DNA of 33,649 nt from a virus: the IMG/VR virus record IMGVR_UViG_3300001256_000037, positions 1-33,649 of that record; one strand, 5' to 3'. Of this stretch, positions 1 to 6,545 are shown piece by piece. The notes under the pieces were generated by a model. The model was given only the letters and a program-made list of their open reading frames with translations. It ran no database searches and was not told where the DNA came from. Numbering within the stretch: position 1 is the stretch's first letter; each line of letters begins with the position of its first letter. Both the position numbers and the translations under genes were made by a program.

Positions 1-60
1 CCTACTAGCCAAGTTTTGGGCTAGCAATTACACAACCCAGCTTTACTAACCCTTACAGGG

Positions 61-102
61 TGGGGTAATAAGGTCTACCCCTACTAACCCCAGCTTTGCT
101 GG
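61..102. repeat. Intergenic hairpin repeats upstream of dut
   Basis: A TACCCC-type dyad (GGGGTAATAAGGTCTACCCC, 64-83) is followed by a mini-hairpin CCAGC-TTT-GCTGG (90-102). Both belong to families scattered through the intergenic regions of this window (13.4-13.6 kb, 24.1-24.2 kb, 33.4-33.5 kb). No T-tract follows, so a classical terminator is not shown. The mini-hairpin ends eight bases before the dut extended -10 box. Bases 1-60 hold a further short dyad (GCCAAGTTTTGGGC, 8-21) and no gene. Confidence 0.6.
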
Positions 103-109
103 CTGCGTG

Positions 110-118
110 TGCTATAAT
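110..118 (+). promoter_or_regulatory. Extended -10 promoter for dut
   Basis: TGC directly precedes a perfect TATAAT (113-118). No -35 match is present at 16-18 bp, so it would act as an extended -10 promoter. The start point would be near 125, which places the GTG at 107 upstream of the transcript and supports ATG 146 as the dut start. Confidence 0.6.
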
Positions 119-145
119 AAGGTAGTAGACCACTATAAGATAGGT

Positions 146-520
146 ATGATAGTTAAGACAGATATGGGGTTTGACCTAGCAAAAATCAGCAAGGGTTCAG
201 AGGTAATTATGCCACAGTGTAGTCTAGCTATTAGCGTAGGTAGCCTTCGTGAGAATAACCTGACACTGCAAGCTGATGAAGGCTGTCTAGTTTGTGTCAG
301 AAGCGGATTAGCATTTAACCATAACATTTTAGGTCATGTCGGCTGTGTTGACCAAAGCTATGAGGGTGATATTAAAGTATTGCTATTTAACTTAGGTCAC
401 TTGCCATACGTTGTAAACACTGGCCAAAGAATTGCTCAGGCTGTAATTGTAAAATTAGGTAAGTATAATGTACGAAAAACTGCAAGAGGAACAGACGGAT
501 TTGGGTCTAGCGGAGTCTAG
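146..520 (+). CDS. dut: dUTP diphosphatase (dUTPase), trimeric type
   Basis: Hydrolyses dUTP to dUMP and pyrophosphate, keeping uracil out of DNA and supplying dUMP to thymidylate synthase, which is also encoded here (25674-26807). All five trimeric dUTPase motifs are visible in the 124-residue product: GFDL (8-11), RSG (52-54), GCVDQSYEGD with the catalytic Asp 69 (66-75), GQRIAQ (93-98) and the glycine-rich RGTDGFGSSG (114-123) near the C-terminus. Motif II has VRSG rather than the usual PRSG. A GTG at 107 would extend the frame, but a TATAAT box lies inside that extension, so ATG 146 is preferred. The protein is somewhat shorter at its N-terminus than cellular enzymes. Confidence 0.9.
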   Translation: MIVKTDMGFDLAKISKGSEVIMPQCSLAISVGSLRENNLTLQADEGCLVCVRSGLAFNHNILGHVGCVDQSYEGDIKVLLFNLGHLPYVVNTGQRIAQAVIVKLGKYNVRKTARGTDGFGSSGV

Positions 521-656
521 TGCTGTAGTAGTGTATTTTGAGCTAGGGCTATTAGACCCTAGCCTACACCACGACTACATAATGCAATATTATGACACCG
601 AGGATGGATTTTGGGAATTGCTGGAGCAAACCGGGCTTAAGTTACCGTATTTGTAA
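468..656 (+). CDS. Small acidic hypothetical protein
   Basis: A 62-residue acidic frame starting inside the 3' end of dut (53-nt overlap) and read in another frame. It has no motif I recognise; the composition (many Glu, Asp, Leu and Tyr, no long hydrophobic run) fits a soluble small protein. Overlapping starts are common in this genome, so translational coupling to dut is plausible. Its stop overlaps the convergent gene ending at 642 by 15 nt. It could be a chance frame, since the non-overlapping part is only about 135 nt. Confidence 0.5.
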   Translation: MYEKLQEEQTDLGLAESSAVVVYFELGLLDPSLHHDYIMQYYDTEDGFWELLEQTGLKLPYL

Positions 657-1166
657 CAATTGCTGATAATCAGAGCCAGGTTGTACCCAAAGCACAGGAA
701 TGCTAACTGGTAGTTTCCGGTTAGCTATTCTTTGTGCCTCAGTACCTATATACACAGTTGGAATAGTAGTGTCCTCCAAATTTCTAACCAGTAACGTGTA
801 TTTGCTGCTTAACATACTATCACTATACTGGTCAGCACTTAGTACAAAGTTACCTACTAGGTTATGACCTGACTCTAGTGCTACCTCTAGTGCATCGCAG
901 CCAGGATAACTAAGAAATGCCAAGTCACTGTCACTAACTACCAGGTTAACTACTGGTACACCTATCAGCACACTATCCAACGTTGGAGTATCTGAGGGTG
1001 TTTCACGTTTAACGATGCCACTGTATAGCTTGGGTACAGTAGCCGTCATTCCAACTAACGTAACTACAGACCTGATAAGAGCTGCACGTTTGTCAGGAAT
1101 ATCACCTATAACAAATGTGCTAACCCACAGGCTGATGCTAAGTAATTCCAGTAATCGAGTATTCAT
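642..1166 (-). CDS. Hypothetical protein, last gene of the sigma-like unit
   Basis: About 174 residues. The start at 1166 is chosen over 1199 because it forms an ATGA overlap with the stop of the upstream gene (TGA at 1165-1163), typical of translational coupling. The N-terminal third (LLELLSISLWVSTFVIGD, then a second apolar stretch around VVTLVGMTATV) is hydrophobic and could be membrane-associated. The rest is mixed alpha/beta-like with no motif I recognise. It is third in a leftward unit with a sigma-like protein and a small membrane protein. Confidence 0.7.
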   Translation of the reverse strand: MNTRLLELLSISLWVSTFVIGDIPDKRAALIRSVVTLVGMTATVPKLYSGIVKRETPSDTPTLDSVLIGVPVVNLVVSDSDLAFLSYPGCDALEVALESGHNLVGNFVLSADQYSDSMLSSKYTLLVRNLEDTTIPTVYIGTEAQRIANRKLPVSIPVLWVQPGSDYQQLLQIR

Positions 1167-1354
1167 AACAGCATCCCCATAGCATAGCTGACAGCACAAA
1201 AAAGTAGTTCACTCAGATGAGGTTCGACACGGTGTCTATAGGTTATCAGGAACATTATGGCTAGCACCAATAAAATGATGCGTAGGCTCAAACTGATAGC
1301 CGCTAGCTCACCAATTGAAAACGGCAGTAACACAAACCAAATTAAGTTAGTCAT
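1163..1354 (-). CDS. Small membrane protein, two or three TM segments (holin candidate)
   Basis: 63 residues, mostly hydrophobic. One helix covers about residues 3-19, a second about 24-38 (RIILLVLAIMFLITY), then a short basic turn (RHRVEPH), then a C-terminal apolar stretch ending in MGMLL. Size and topology are compatible with a phage holin. A C39 peptidase that could be the lysin lies across the divergent control region at 2751-3272. Holins cannot be recognised by sequence alone, so the role is inference. It overlaps the upstream gene by 8 nt and the downstream gene by ATGA. Confidence 0.7.
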   Translation of the reverse strand: MTNLIWFVLLPFSIGELAAISLSLRIILLVLAIMFLITYRHRVEPHLSELLFCAVSYAMGMLL

Positions 1355-1742
1355 TGTCTAAGTAATGTAAATAGGCGTTAGCGATGCGCTTGCGTAAATT
1401 AGGGTACAGCATGATGCTGCTAATATAATCTGGCAAGTCAGTTACAGGAGATTCGGATGCTATGCGCTGTTTGTCTATTGTAACCATAGTAAACGGCGAG
1501 GCATCTCTAGGTGTTTTGATTAGTGTAGCGTGGTCACGTAGCCAGTGTAAACAGTAACCGTTAACACTACGCCTAATAAAACTTTGCTGACTACGCAATG
1601 GCTGACTGGTATCTAGCCTGGCCATCAGGCCTACAATCTTAGGAAAACAAAATGACTCTAGTTCGTCTGGGTGTTGCTTATATTTAAACGCCTGTTGTCT
1701 ACACTGTTGCACTACTAGCTTTAAAATGTCGTCGTAATTCAC
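1347..1742 (-). CDS. Sigma-70 region-2-like protein, lacking region 4
   Basis: 131 residues resembling sigma-70 region 2 and the start of region 3. An N-terminal helix carries a core-binding-like pattern (ELE...GLMARLD, about 28-44). It is followed by FIRRSVNGYCLHWLRDHATL (about residues 55-74) and IKTPRD, matching the F..Y....I...I..YLRD....KTPR arrangement of regions 2.3-3.0. The remaining 50 residues show no clear region 4 helix-turn-helix. A natural inference is a phage transcription factor redirecting host RNA polymerase, perhaps to the late GGGTACTA boxes. The start is GTG 1742 with GGTGG about 7 nt upstream; the same GGTGG(C/T)ATAGT leader precedes the tape measure gene. It might instead be an anti-sigma or unrelated helical protein. 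Confidence 0.6.
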   Translation of the reverse strand: MNYDDILKLVVQQCRQQAFKYKQHPDELESFCFPKIVGLMARLDTSQPLRSQQSFIRRSVNGYCLHWLRDHATLIKTPRDASPFTMVTIDKQRIASESPVTDLPDYISSIMLYPNLRKRIANAYLHYLDND

Positions 1743-1770
1743 ACTATGCCACCATTTGTACTACTACCCT

Positions 1771-1779
1771 AGTATAGCA
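1771..1779 (-). promoter_or_regulatory. Extended -10 promoter for the sigma-like unit
   Basis: On the minus strand TGC-TATACT (box 1776-1771) lies about 30 bp before the GTG at 1742. The nearest TTGACG (1807-1802) is 25 bp away, too far for a normal -35, so the extended -10 or an activator would matter. A further TTGACG (1839-1834) with CACTAT at 18 bp lies upstream, giving possible tandem promoters within the operator array. Confidence 0.5.
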
Positions 1780-1802
1780 CACTCACAGCTACACTGTAAA
1801 GC

Positions 1803-1868
1803 GTCAACTATAGTGTCCAAATTACCCTAAAAGCGTCAACTATAGTGTCATCTGTCAACTATAGTTGC
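1803..1868. promoter_or_regulatory. Three-site operator-like array
   Basis: GTCAACTATAGTGTC occurs at 1803-1817 and 1835-1849. A near-perfect palindromic version (GTCAACTATAGTTG) lies at 1854-1867. Start-to-start spacings are 32 and 19 bp. Each site approximates the full palindrome GTCAACTATAGTTGAC, as expected for a dimeric DNA-binding protein. The array is mirrored at 17539-17604 with the same spacings. Iterons of a replication origin are the main alternative. Confidence 0.75.
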
Positions 1869-2045
1869 ATTAACCCCACAGGGGTGCAGTAAATAGCTGG
1901 CATAGCGGGCTATTACTACCCTACCTGTTTACTACTACCCTAGTAGCAGCTATTTAATCCAGTAACTTACACAGCATAGCTGGCTACTACCCTACCTGTT
2001 GTACTACTGCCATAGTAGGGGGTTAGCAGTTGCAGCGTAGCTGCT

Positions 2046-2053
2046 GGGTACTA
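2046..2053 (+). promoter_or_regulatory. GGGTACTA box, candidate late promoter (lysin unit)
   Basis: GGGTACTA begins 31 nt before ATG 2077 and directly follows a mini-hairpin (CAGC-GTA-GCTG, 2032-2042). The same box at nearly the same distance precedes 17992 (+) and 17321 (-). An extended -10 (TGG-TATAAG, 2060-2068) also lies here, but it would give an almost leaderless transcript. Confidence 0.55.
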
Positions 2054-2076
2054 TTCTATTGGTATAAGTAATAATT

Positions 2077-2352
2077 ATGATTGACTCACTAATCTGGCAA
2101 CTTGACTTAACCCTGCAAAATGCTAGTAGTCTGGCTAGCTTGCCTAACCTAAGCGATGACGAACAGGCTACAGTAACCCAATTTGTAGTCAAAACACTGG
2201 ACAGCGTTGACACTCAATTGCTAACCAACCGAGATTTAATAACATATATTAAGTTATATGTCAAGTATCGCCAGTCACAGGCTGAGTTTGATATTGGAGA
2301 CTATTTAAGTGATGCCCAACTTGCCAGAATCCAGGGAATCGTTAGCCAGTGA
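2077..2352 (+). CDS. Hypothetical protein, first gene of the lysin unit
   Basis: 91 residues, predicted mostly helical (MIDSLIWQLDLTLQNASSL, then a helical LSDDEQATVTQFVVKTLD segment). It has no signal peptide, Cys or recognised motif. It is the first of three overlapping rightward genes ending in the C39 peptidase and lies 24 nt after a GGGTACTA box, so late expression is likely. No clear Shine-Dalgarno sequence is present. The function is unknown; a small virion or tail-completion protein is one possibility. Confidence 0.75.
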   Translation: MIDSLIWQLDLTLQNASSLASLPNLSDDEQATVTQFVVKTLDSVDTQLLTNRDLITYIKLYVKYRQSQAEFDIGDYLSDAQLARIQGIVSQ

Positions 2353-2791
2353 CCTGTTAGACCACTTTACCAGTGTCAAGACACTAAAGCAGTTGTTTAT
2401 TACCCTGGTACTAATAACTAACATAGCCGGAATATATGACGTAGTATTTAACAATGCCGCAGGTGTCAGAGGCCTGATACAAGCATATCTAAGCATTAAC
2501 CGATACACACCCCCTAGAGCTATTAGACAGCGTGACCTAGAGTTTATTGACACGGCATTAGCTGACTACCCTGGCACTAGGGTAACTGTGTTTGAGCTTA
2601 ACCCTGACGCTGGCTTTGAATCAGTGGTGTCCTATGTTGATGCACAAAAAATTGTTTTGTATGACTCTGGTATACCAATTGCAGTATTGGCAATCAACCC
2701 ACCAGTGCCACAGGCAGTTTTACAGCTAATATTTAATTATTTTAGAGGATATGAGGACATTAACAGTTCCATACTTGAGCCAACACCGTAA
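2312..2791 (+). CDS. Hypothetical protein with apolar N-terminal segment
   Basis: About 159 residues. ATG 2312 follows an in-frame GTG at 2309; either start overlaps the previous gene by about 40 nt. Residues about 28-42 (LKQLFITLVLITNIAGI) are apolar enough to be a membrane or buried helix. The remainder has an alpha/beta pattern (VTVFELNPDAGFESVV, KIVLYDSGIPIAVLAIN). I do not recognise the family. It overlaps the start of the peptidase gene by 41 nt, so the three genes are likely translated together. A tail-tip or lysis accessory role is only a contextual guess. Confidence 0.75.
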   Translation: MPNLPESRESLASDLLDHFTSVKTLKQLFITLVLITNIAGIYDVVFNNAAGVRGLIQAYLSINRYTPPRAIRQRDLEFIDTALADYPGTRVTVFELNPDAGFESVVSYVDAQKIVLYDSGIPIAVLAINPPVPQAVLQLIFNYFRGYEDINSSILEPTP

Positions 2792-3272
2792 CACTCGAAA
2801 CCCGCTAGGCAGTTGCAATGTTACCTGTATAGCAATGTTGCTGCACTTTTATGGTGCTACTTGGGTAACACCAGACTACTTGTATGACTGGCTATTGGCA
2901 CGCAACTTGTCTAGACACTCTGGCTATGACCTGAGCTTTGCTTTCAATAGTTTGACAACTGAGGCAACTAATAGGTTTAGCACCACGTCAAACCTGACAA
3001 CGCTTAGGCAACAAATTAATGCAGGTTATCCGGGCATTATTCACGGCTATTTTACAACATTTGGACATATTATCGTGGTATGTGGCTATGATGCTACTGG
3101 CTTTATTGTCAATGACCCCTATGGTGAGTGGTTTAGCAGTGGCTACCGTACTCAGCTAACTGGTGAAAACTTGCACTATAGCACAGGCTTAATTAAGCGA
3201 TTGTGTATGCCAGACGGTAATCTGTGGCTACACAAATTTTCAACACATAGCCCACCCTGTAAGGGTTTGTAG
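2751..3272 (+). CDS. C39-like cysteine peptidase, candidate phage lysin
   Basis: 173 residues with the papain-fold layout of peptidase C39-like domains: oxyanion Gln 11 in PYLSQ, nucleophile Cys 22 in GSCNVTCIAMLL, catalytic His 106 in FGHIIVVCGYD and Asp 122 in IVNDPYGEW. Phages often use this single-domain form as a cell-wall amidase or peptidase during lysis or in the tail tip. No separate cell-wall-binding domain and no signal peptide are visible, so release would need a holin (candidate at 1163-1354). GAGG five bases before ATG 2751 is one of the better ribosome-binding sites in the window. It could be a virion-associated hydrolase instead. Confidence 0.8.
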   Translation: MRTLTVPYLSQHRNTRNPLGSCNVTCIAMLLHFYGATWVTPDYLYDWLLARNLSRHSGYDLSFAFNSLTTEATNRFSTTSNLTTLRQQINAGYPGIIHGYFTTFGHIIVVCGYDATGFIVNDPYGEWFSSGYRTQLTGENLHYSTGLIKRLCMPDGNLWLHKFSTHSPPCKGL

Positions 3273-3400
3273 TTGACTGGCTTTAAACTAGCCTACTAGG
3301 GTAGTAGTACAACAGGTAAGGTAGTAGACTGCTATGCAGTTGACGTTTTTGCTGGGTACGCAGTAGGTGGGTAGTTAAGGTGTATACATACTAAACCAAA
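3273..3400 (+). promoter_or_regulatory. Intergenic control region before the tail gene
   Basis: Contains an inverted-orientation piece of the dispersed element (CTACTAGGGTAGTAG around 3294-3308, then ACAACAGGTAAGGTAGTAG), a mini-hairpin ACTGC-TAT-GCAGT (3328-3340), TTGACG (3340-3345) and a GGGTACGC sequence (3354). A GGGTAGTT variant of the late box lies at 3369-3376, 32 nt before ATG 3401, matching the spacing seen at other late genes. Confidence 0.5.
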
Positions 3401-5365
3401 ATGCTAATCAATACAACACACTCAACGGCAACAGTGTCACTAGGGGGGGTAGACATAACTCAGCTAGTAACAGGTATTGACCTGACTAGAACTACTATTA
3501 TTCAAGCTGTCATTAACCTAGTACCTAATCACGGTTTACAGCCTAAGCCTGGTCAACTGCTGAAGCTAAACCTGGCTGTTGCTACTAGCCTAGTAGTGCA
3601 GACCTATACCAGTGACCGTATTACTTGCGGATGTTGGTTAGCTGTGTATTTGCAAGCCAACGCCAGTCTACCATCTACTCAGCTTAGTCCAGTATTGGGT
3701 GTATGTTTAAAAGATATACTCACTGACAGAGGAATACCTGCTAACCGTATTAGCTTGCAGTCAGGTAACACTAAGCTAGGTAGTATACCAACGCTAGGAG
3801 ATGACCCAGTACAGCTAGCTAGTTTTGCTGGATTTGCGTTGTATAGTGACGCTAGTGGTACTATTAAGCTGGCCAAACTTATGGACACTGAGTCCAGTAT
3901 TGGCAGTTTTACGGCAGCCGAAGTTGTCAGCCAGTCGGCAGGAACCGCAAACCCTTTGAGTGCTAACCGTATCACAGTAGAGGGTGTGCTGAGTCAAGTT
4001 AACGAGGCAACAACTGAGTACAAAGTAGAAACAGAGACCCCAGTCAGAGGGGGTGTTCGTAAAGTAACTAAAGAGTACGAAGTCAGGCGAAACAAAACCA
4101 TAGAAACCGAAACAATTAAGGAACCTCGAAGCCAGGTCTCAAGTTTTGGCAGCAATTTTGAGTCTAGTAGGGGTAGTGCTGACAGGTTACTGAGTAGCTT
4201 CAGTAACACTCGCATTGGTCAATCAGTGGTTAGCCAAGTAACCGAAGTCACTACCGAGGTTGATAGAGATAACTATTTAAAAACCAGAACCAAAGTAGTC
4301 ACAGGCATGGCAGCAAAAGGACTAAGCAAATTTTTTGCAGCATGGGCATCAGCAGAGATACCGCCACCGCCTGACAACACCGATGCCACTGATGAATCAG
4401 CAGAAACACCGCCTGCTGAGACTACAGTTGAATTTAGCGGGTCTAGTGGTAGCATTACAGGTGATTACAATTTTAACCCAGTAAACACCACTAATAGCAG
4501 TAGCGCGTTAACTATTGCCAAGCCTACCGGACTGTTTAGAGAGATTGACCTAGAATATCAGGAAGAAAACTGGGAATGGTCGCTAGATGAGGTCAAAGTG
4601 ATTACTAACCCCAGTCAAAAGCTAGTGAGTTTCAAGGATGCACGAGGTAAGTGTGTTTACTCCAGAGTGAAGTATTTGCCTATTGGTGCTATTTTACCAG
4701 AAATGGGTAATCCTATATTTGGCTATCAGACCCCTATCAGTGGCAAAAGTAACCCCAAATACTTGAATGGAGCTAGGTTAACTATTGCTGAAAAAGAAGT
4801 TATAATTTATACTCAAGAAGAGTCAGGTGACTGGATAGCAGAACGCACACTGGAACAGGCAATAGGTGTCAGAAATGCACAGGAGCCACTAGATGCCATG
4901 CGTAGCGTGCAGTTTGATGACACTGAAGAAGCCGCTAGCCGTGACCGCAGCAATGTAGCACTCAATGTAGCAACGCAGCTTACAGTGGCTATTAACGAGC
5001 GTATAAGGCAGTCACCACCAGCACAGCTAGAAATTAATGACACTAAGCAGTATACTAAAACCCGGCCCTACAAATTTGCCATTGAGTTAGGCTCAGACGA
5101 TTTGTTAGACAGGTCAGTACAGTTGTCACCGTCGCCTTTTGTGCCTAGCATTACAGCTATTGCCAGTTTAGCTAAATACCAAGCATTGCAGCAACGGGGT
5201 CAGGCACAGCAGCTAATTATTGAGCTACCACTAGCCGGACTTACAATAGATTTACCCCCAAACTCATTGCTGCGGTTTGAGGGCAAAACTTACATATTGT
5301 CACAATTACAAGTTACTGTCAAGCAAAATCTTGGTACGATTCAACTAACGGTGTTCCCATTTTAA
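3401..5365 (+). CDS. Putative tail or baseplate structural protein
   Basis: 654 residues in three parts. The N-terminal ~210 are beta-rich (VSLGGVDITQLVTGIDL..., KDILTDRGIP...), reminiscent of baseplate hub or gpD-like proteins. A charged repeat-like middle (about 215-290) is full of T/E/V/R, followed by a PPPP and acidic linker (about 318-345). The C-terminal ~290 end in LLRFEGKTYILSQLQVTVKQ, again a hub-like beta segment. I infer tail or baseplate from composition and from the late-type control region; no catalytic motif is visible. It forms its own transcription unit. Its 3' end overlaps the convergent DUF262 gene by 47 nt. Confidence 0.65.
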   Translation: MLINTTHSTATVSLGGVDITQLVTGIDLTRTTIIQAVINLVPNHGLQPKPGQLLKLNLAVATSLVVQTYTSDRITCGCWLAVYLQANASLPSTQLSPVLGVCLKDILTDRGIPANRISLQSGNTKLGSIPTLGDDPVQLASFAGFALYSDASGTIKLAKLMDTESSIGSFTAAEVVSQSAGTANPLSANRITVEGVLSQVNEATTEYKVETETPVRGGVRKVTKEYEVRRNKTIETETIKEPRSQVSSFGSNFESSRGSADRLLSSFSNTRIGQSVVSQVTEVTTEVDRDNYLKTRTKVVTGMAAKGLSKFFAAWASAEIPPPPDNTDATDESAETPPAETTVEFSGSSGSITGDYNFNPVNTTNSSSALTIAKPTGLFREIDLEYQEENWEWSLDEVKVITNPSQKLVSFKDARGKCVYSRVKYLPIGAILPEMGNPIFGYQTPISGKSNPKYLNGARLTIAEKEVIIYTQEESGDWIAERTLEQAIGVRNAQEPLDAMRSVQFDDTEEAASRDRSNVALNVATQLTVAINERIRQSPPAQLEINDTKQYTKTRPYKFAIELGSDDLLDRSVQLSPSPFVPSITAIASLAKYQALQQRGQAQQLIIELPLAGLTIDLPPNSLLRFEGKTYILSQLQVTVKQNLGTIQLTVFPF

Positions 5366-5735
5366 ACTGCACTACTCTGGCTAGTCGTAAACCAAACTGA
5401 CGCTTTATGCTGACATCTAGCTGGCTAAAGGTTGTGTTATTTAACTCAGGCACAGTAACTAGCTTGGTTAGTGTTAGCCTATCTTGCAAATAGTCGCATA
5501 TTGTAAGCAATCTTTGCTTGCCGTCTAGTACCTCGTTACCCAGTAAGTAAATCTGGGGCATAGGCAACCCTAGCATCAGATACTCAATTAACCGGGACTG
5601 TCTGCCAACATCCCAAAACAAGCCAGTATTGTAAGTCAGTTGCCTACCAGGAATGTCCCTAAAATACCAGTCAACTGTGCTGTAATTAACCTCACTAATT
5701 AACTCTCGCAATCTAGGGGTTATACTCATAATCAC
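5319..5735 (-). CDS. DUF262 / GmrS-N-like ParB-fold protein
   Basis: 138 residues containing the DUF262 core: a Tyr/Trp-rich entry (YNTGLFWDVGRQSRLIEYLM, 35-54), LGLPMPQIYLL and the diagnostic VLDGKQRLLTI (69-79), the nucleotide-binding or hydrolysing DGQQR box of GmrSD-type proteins. Full restriction enzymes fuse this to an HNH (DUF1524) half, which is missing here; phages commonly carry such stand-alone forms. It may act in defence against other phages or in nucleotide-dependent DNA processing. ATG 5729 (residue 3) is an equally good start. The start overlaps the upstream gene by 23 nt and the 3' end overlaps the tail gene by 47 nt. Confidence 0.75.
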   Translation of the reverse strand: MIMSITPRLRELISEVNYSTVDWYFRDIPGRQLTYNTGLFWDVGRQSRLIEYLMLGLPMPQIYLLGNEVLDGKQRLLTICDYLQDRLTLTKLVTVPELNNTTFSQLDVSIKRQFGLRLARVVQFKMGTPLVESYQDFA

Positions 5736-5955
5736 CCTGGCTGTTTACAAACTGTTGGTAACGCTCATACAAATCATCAGCACGCCCTGTGTCATCCTCT
5801 GAGTGACCTACGTTGTAATTGTGAAGTAGCAACTCTTGGATAAAATTACTGGTACTGGCTGGTAAATCCATAGAAAAGGTTACTAGACCCACTGGCATGG
5901 TGGCTAAATCCAGGTTGTCTAAGAATCTCTCGGCAAAATCTAGCTCATAATCCAT
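5713..5955 (-). CDS. Small acidic hypothetical protein
   Basis: 80 residues, acidic, no transmembrane segment, no recognised motif. ATG 5955 has AAGGA eight bases upstream, a good ribosome-binding site. It heads a two-gene leftward unit with the DUF262 protein, whose start lies inside its end. A partner or regulator of the DUF262 protein is possible from context only. Confidence 0.75.
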   Translation of the reverse strand: MDYELDFAERFLDNLDLATMPVGLVTFSMDLPASTSNFIQELLLHNYNVGHSEDDTGRADDLYERYQQFVNSQGDYEYNP

Positions 5956-5983
5956 TTTGCAATCCTTCTGTGTGTATACTACT

Positions 5984-6012
5984 ATTATAACAACTGGTGT
6001 GTATAGTTGACA
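5984..6012 (-). promoter_or_regulatory. Extended -10 promoter with an overlapping operator half-site
   Basis: On the minus strand TGT-TATAAT (5992-5984) lies about 30 bp before ATG 5955. A single GTCAACTATA site (6011-6002), matching the arrays at 1803-1868 and 17539-17604, sits where the -35 would be; no consensus -35 is present. This suggests that the regulator bound at the arrays also controls the DUF262 unit. Confidence 0.5.
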
Positions 6013-6047
6013 TCTAAATAACTTATGCTAACCCTGGCAATCATAAG

Positions 6048-6545
6048 CTAGCCTAGTGTCAACAGTTTGATGTCATATTTTGCAAACAGCTTAATTGCCT
6101 CATCTGGGATATCCCCAAATAATGCCACAGTTGGCTGTAAGTTGGTAGTGTGGCTGTATGCTAATACTTGACCTAGTGCGTGTTTCCACTGGCTAGCCGC
6201 TTTTACCTCAATAACCTCGTAGGGTGTCATTACGTCAACTATCCCGGTGCTAATAGCAACCTCACGAGTAGCTTCCGGTGTTGTGTGGTAAACAAAGTCA
6301 CGATACACATACTCTGGTATAGTTACACCACTGACTTCTGTCGTTAGTCTCAGTATTGTCTGTAACCAACCGTCGCTGTAGCCCACTAACAATTGCTTAA
6401 GGTTTACAGTAGACCAGTTAGCGGCTTTGTGTAGTTGCTGAGGTTTCTCGCTAGCCGGGAAGCGTTTAATCATGTTGCAAGTAGCAGAGTTGTCAAACCT
6501 TAACGCATCTGCTACTGCTTTGGGTAATGGTATCACTCGAGACAC
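6048..6545 (-). CDS. PD-(D/E)XK superfamily nuclease-like protein
   Basis: 165 residues. The C-terminal half shows the nuclease core: Asp 104 in GIVDVMTP, E113-V-K115 in YEVIEVKAAS, and the following QWKHALGQVLAY helix with Gln 126. This motif set is shared by small viral and phage nucleases of this superfamily. The N-terminal ~85 residues are helical and could bind DNA (VNLKQLLVGYSDGWLQTILR). It probably starts at GTG 6545, overlapping the ribonucleotide reductase beta gene by 13 nt, so it is last in that operon. A role in host DNA breakdown to feed nucleotide pools would fit, but it could be a repair or restriction-type enzyme. Confidence 0.75.
   Translation of the reverse strand: MSRVIPLPKAVADALRFDNSATCNMIKRFPASEKPQQLHKAANWSTVNLKQLLVGYSDGWLQTILRLTTEVSGVTIPEYVYRDFVYHTTPEATREVAISTGIVDVMTPYEVIEVKAASQWKHALGQVLAYSHTTNLQPTVALFGDIPDEAIKLFAKYDIKLLTLG

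Larger units (their letters stand above)
1801..2053. repeat. Bidirectional control region, copy A of an inverted duplication
   Basis: The whole 1743-2076 gap (334 nt) holds no gene. From 1801 to 2053 it aligns by eye almost end to end with the reverse complement of 17347-17607. Shared blocks in order: a three-site operator array; CATTAACC; TAAATAGC; a mini-hairpin; TACTACC(C/A)TACCTGTT; ACTACTACCCTAGTAG; CAGTAACTTACACAGC; another mini-hairpin; GGCTACTACCCTAC; TAGTAGGGG; GTTAGCAG; a third mini-hairpin; GGGTACTA. The left side serves the leftward sigma-like unit and the right side the rightward lysin unit. Confidence 0.85.

Noticed and set aside
1743-2076. Repeats as a CRISPR array
   Set aside because: Units are short, irregularly spaced palindromes duplicated with their spacers; there are no unique spacers of constant length and no cas genes.
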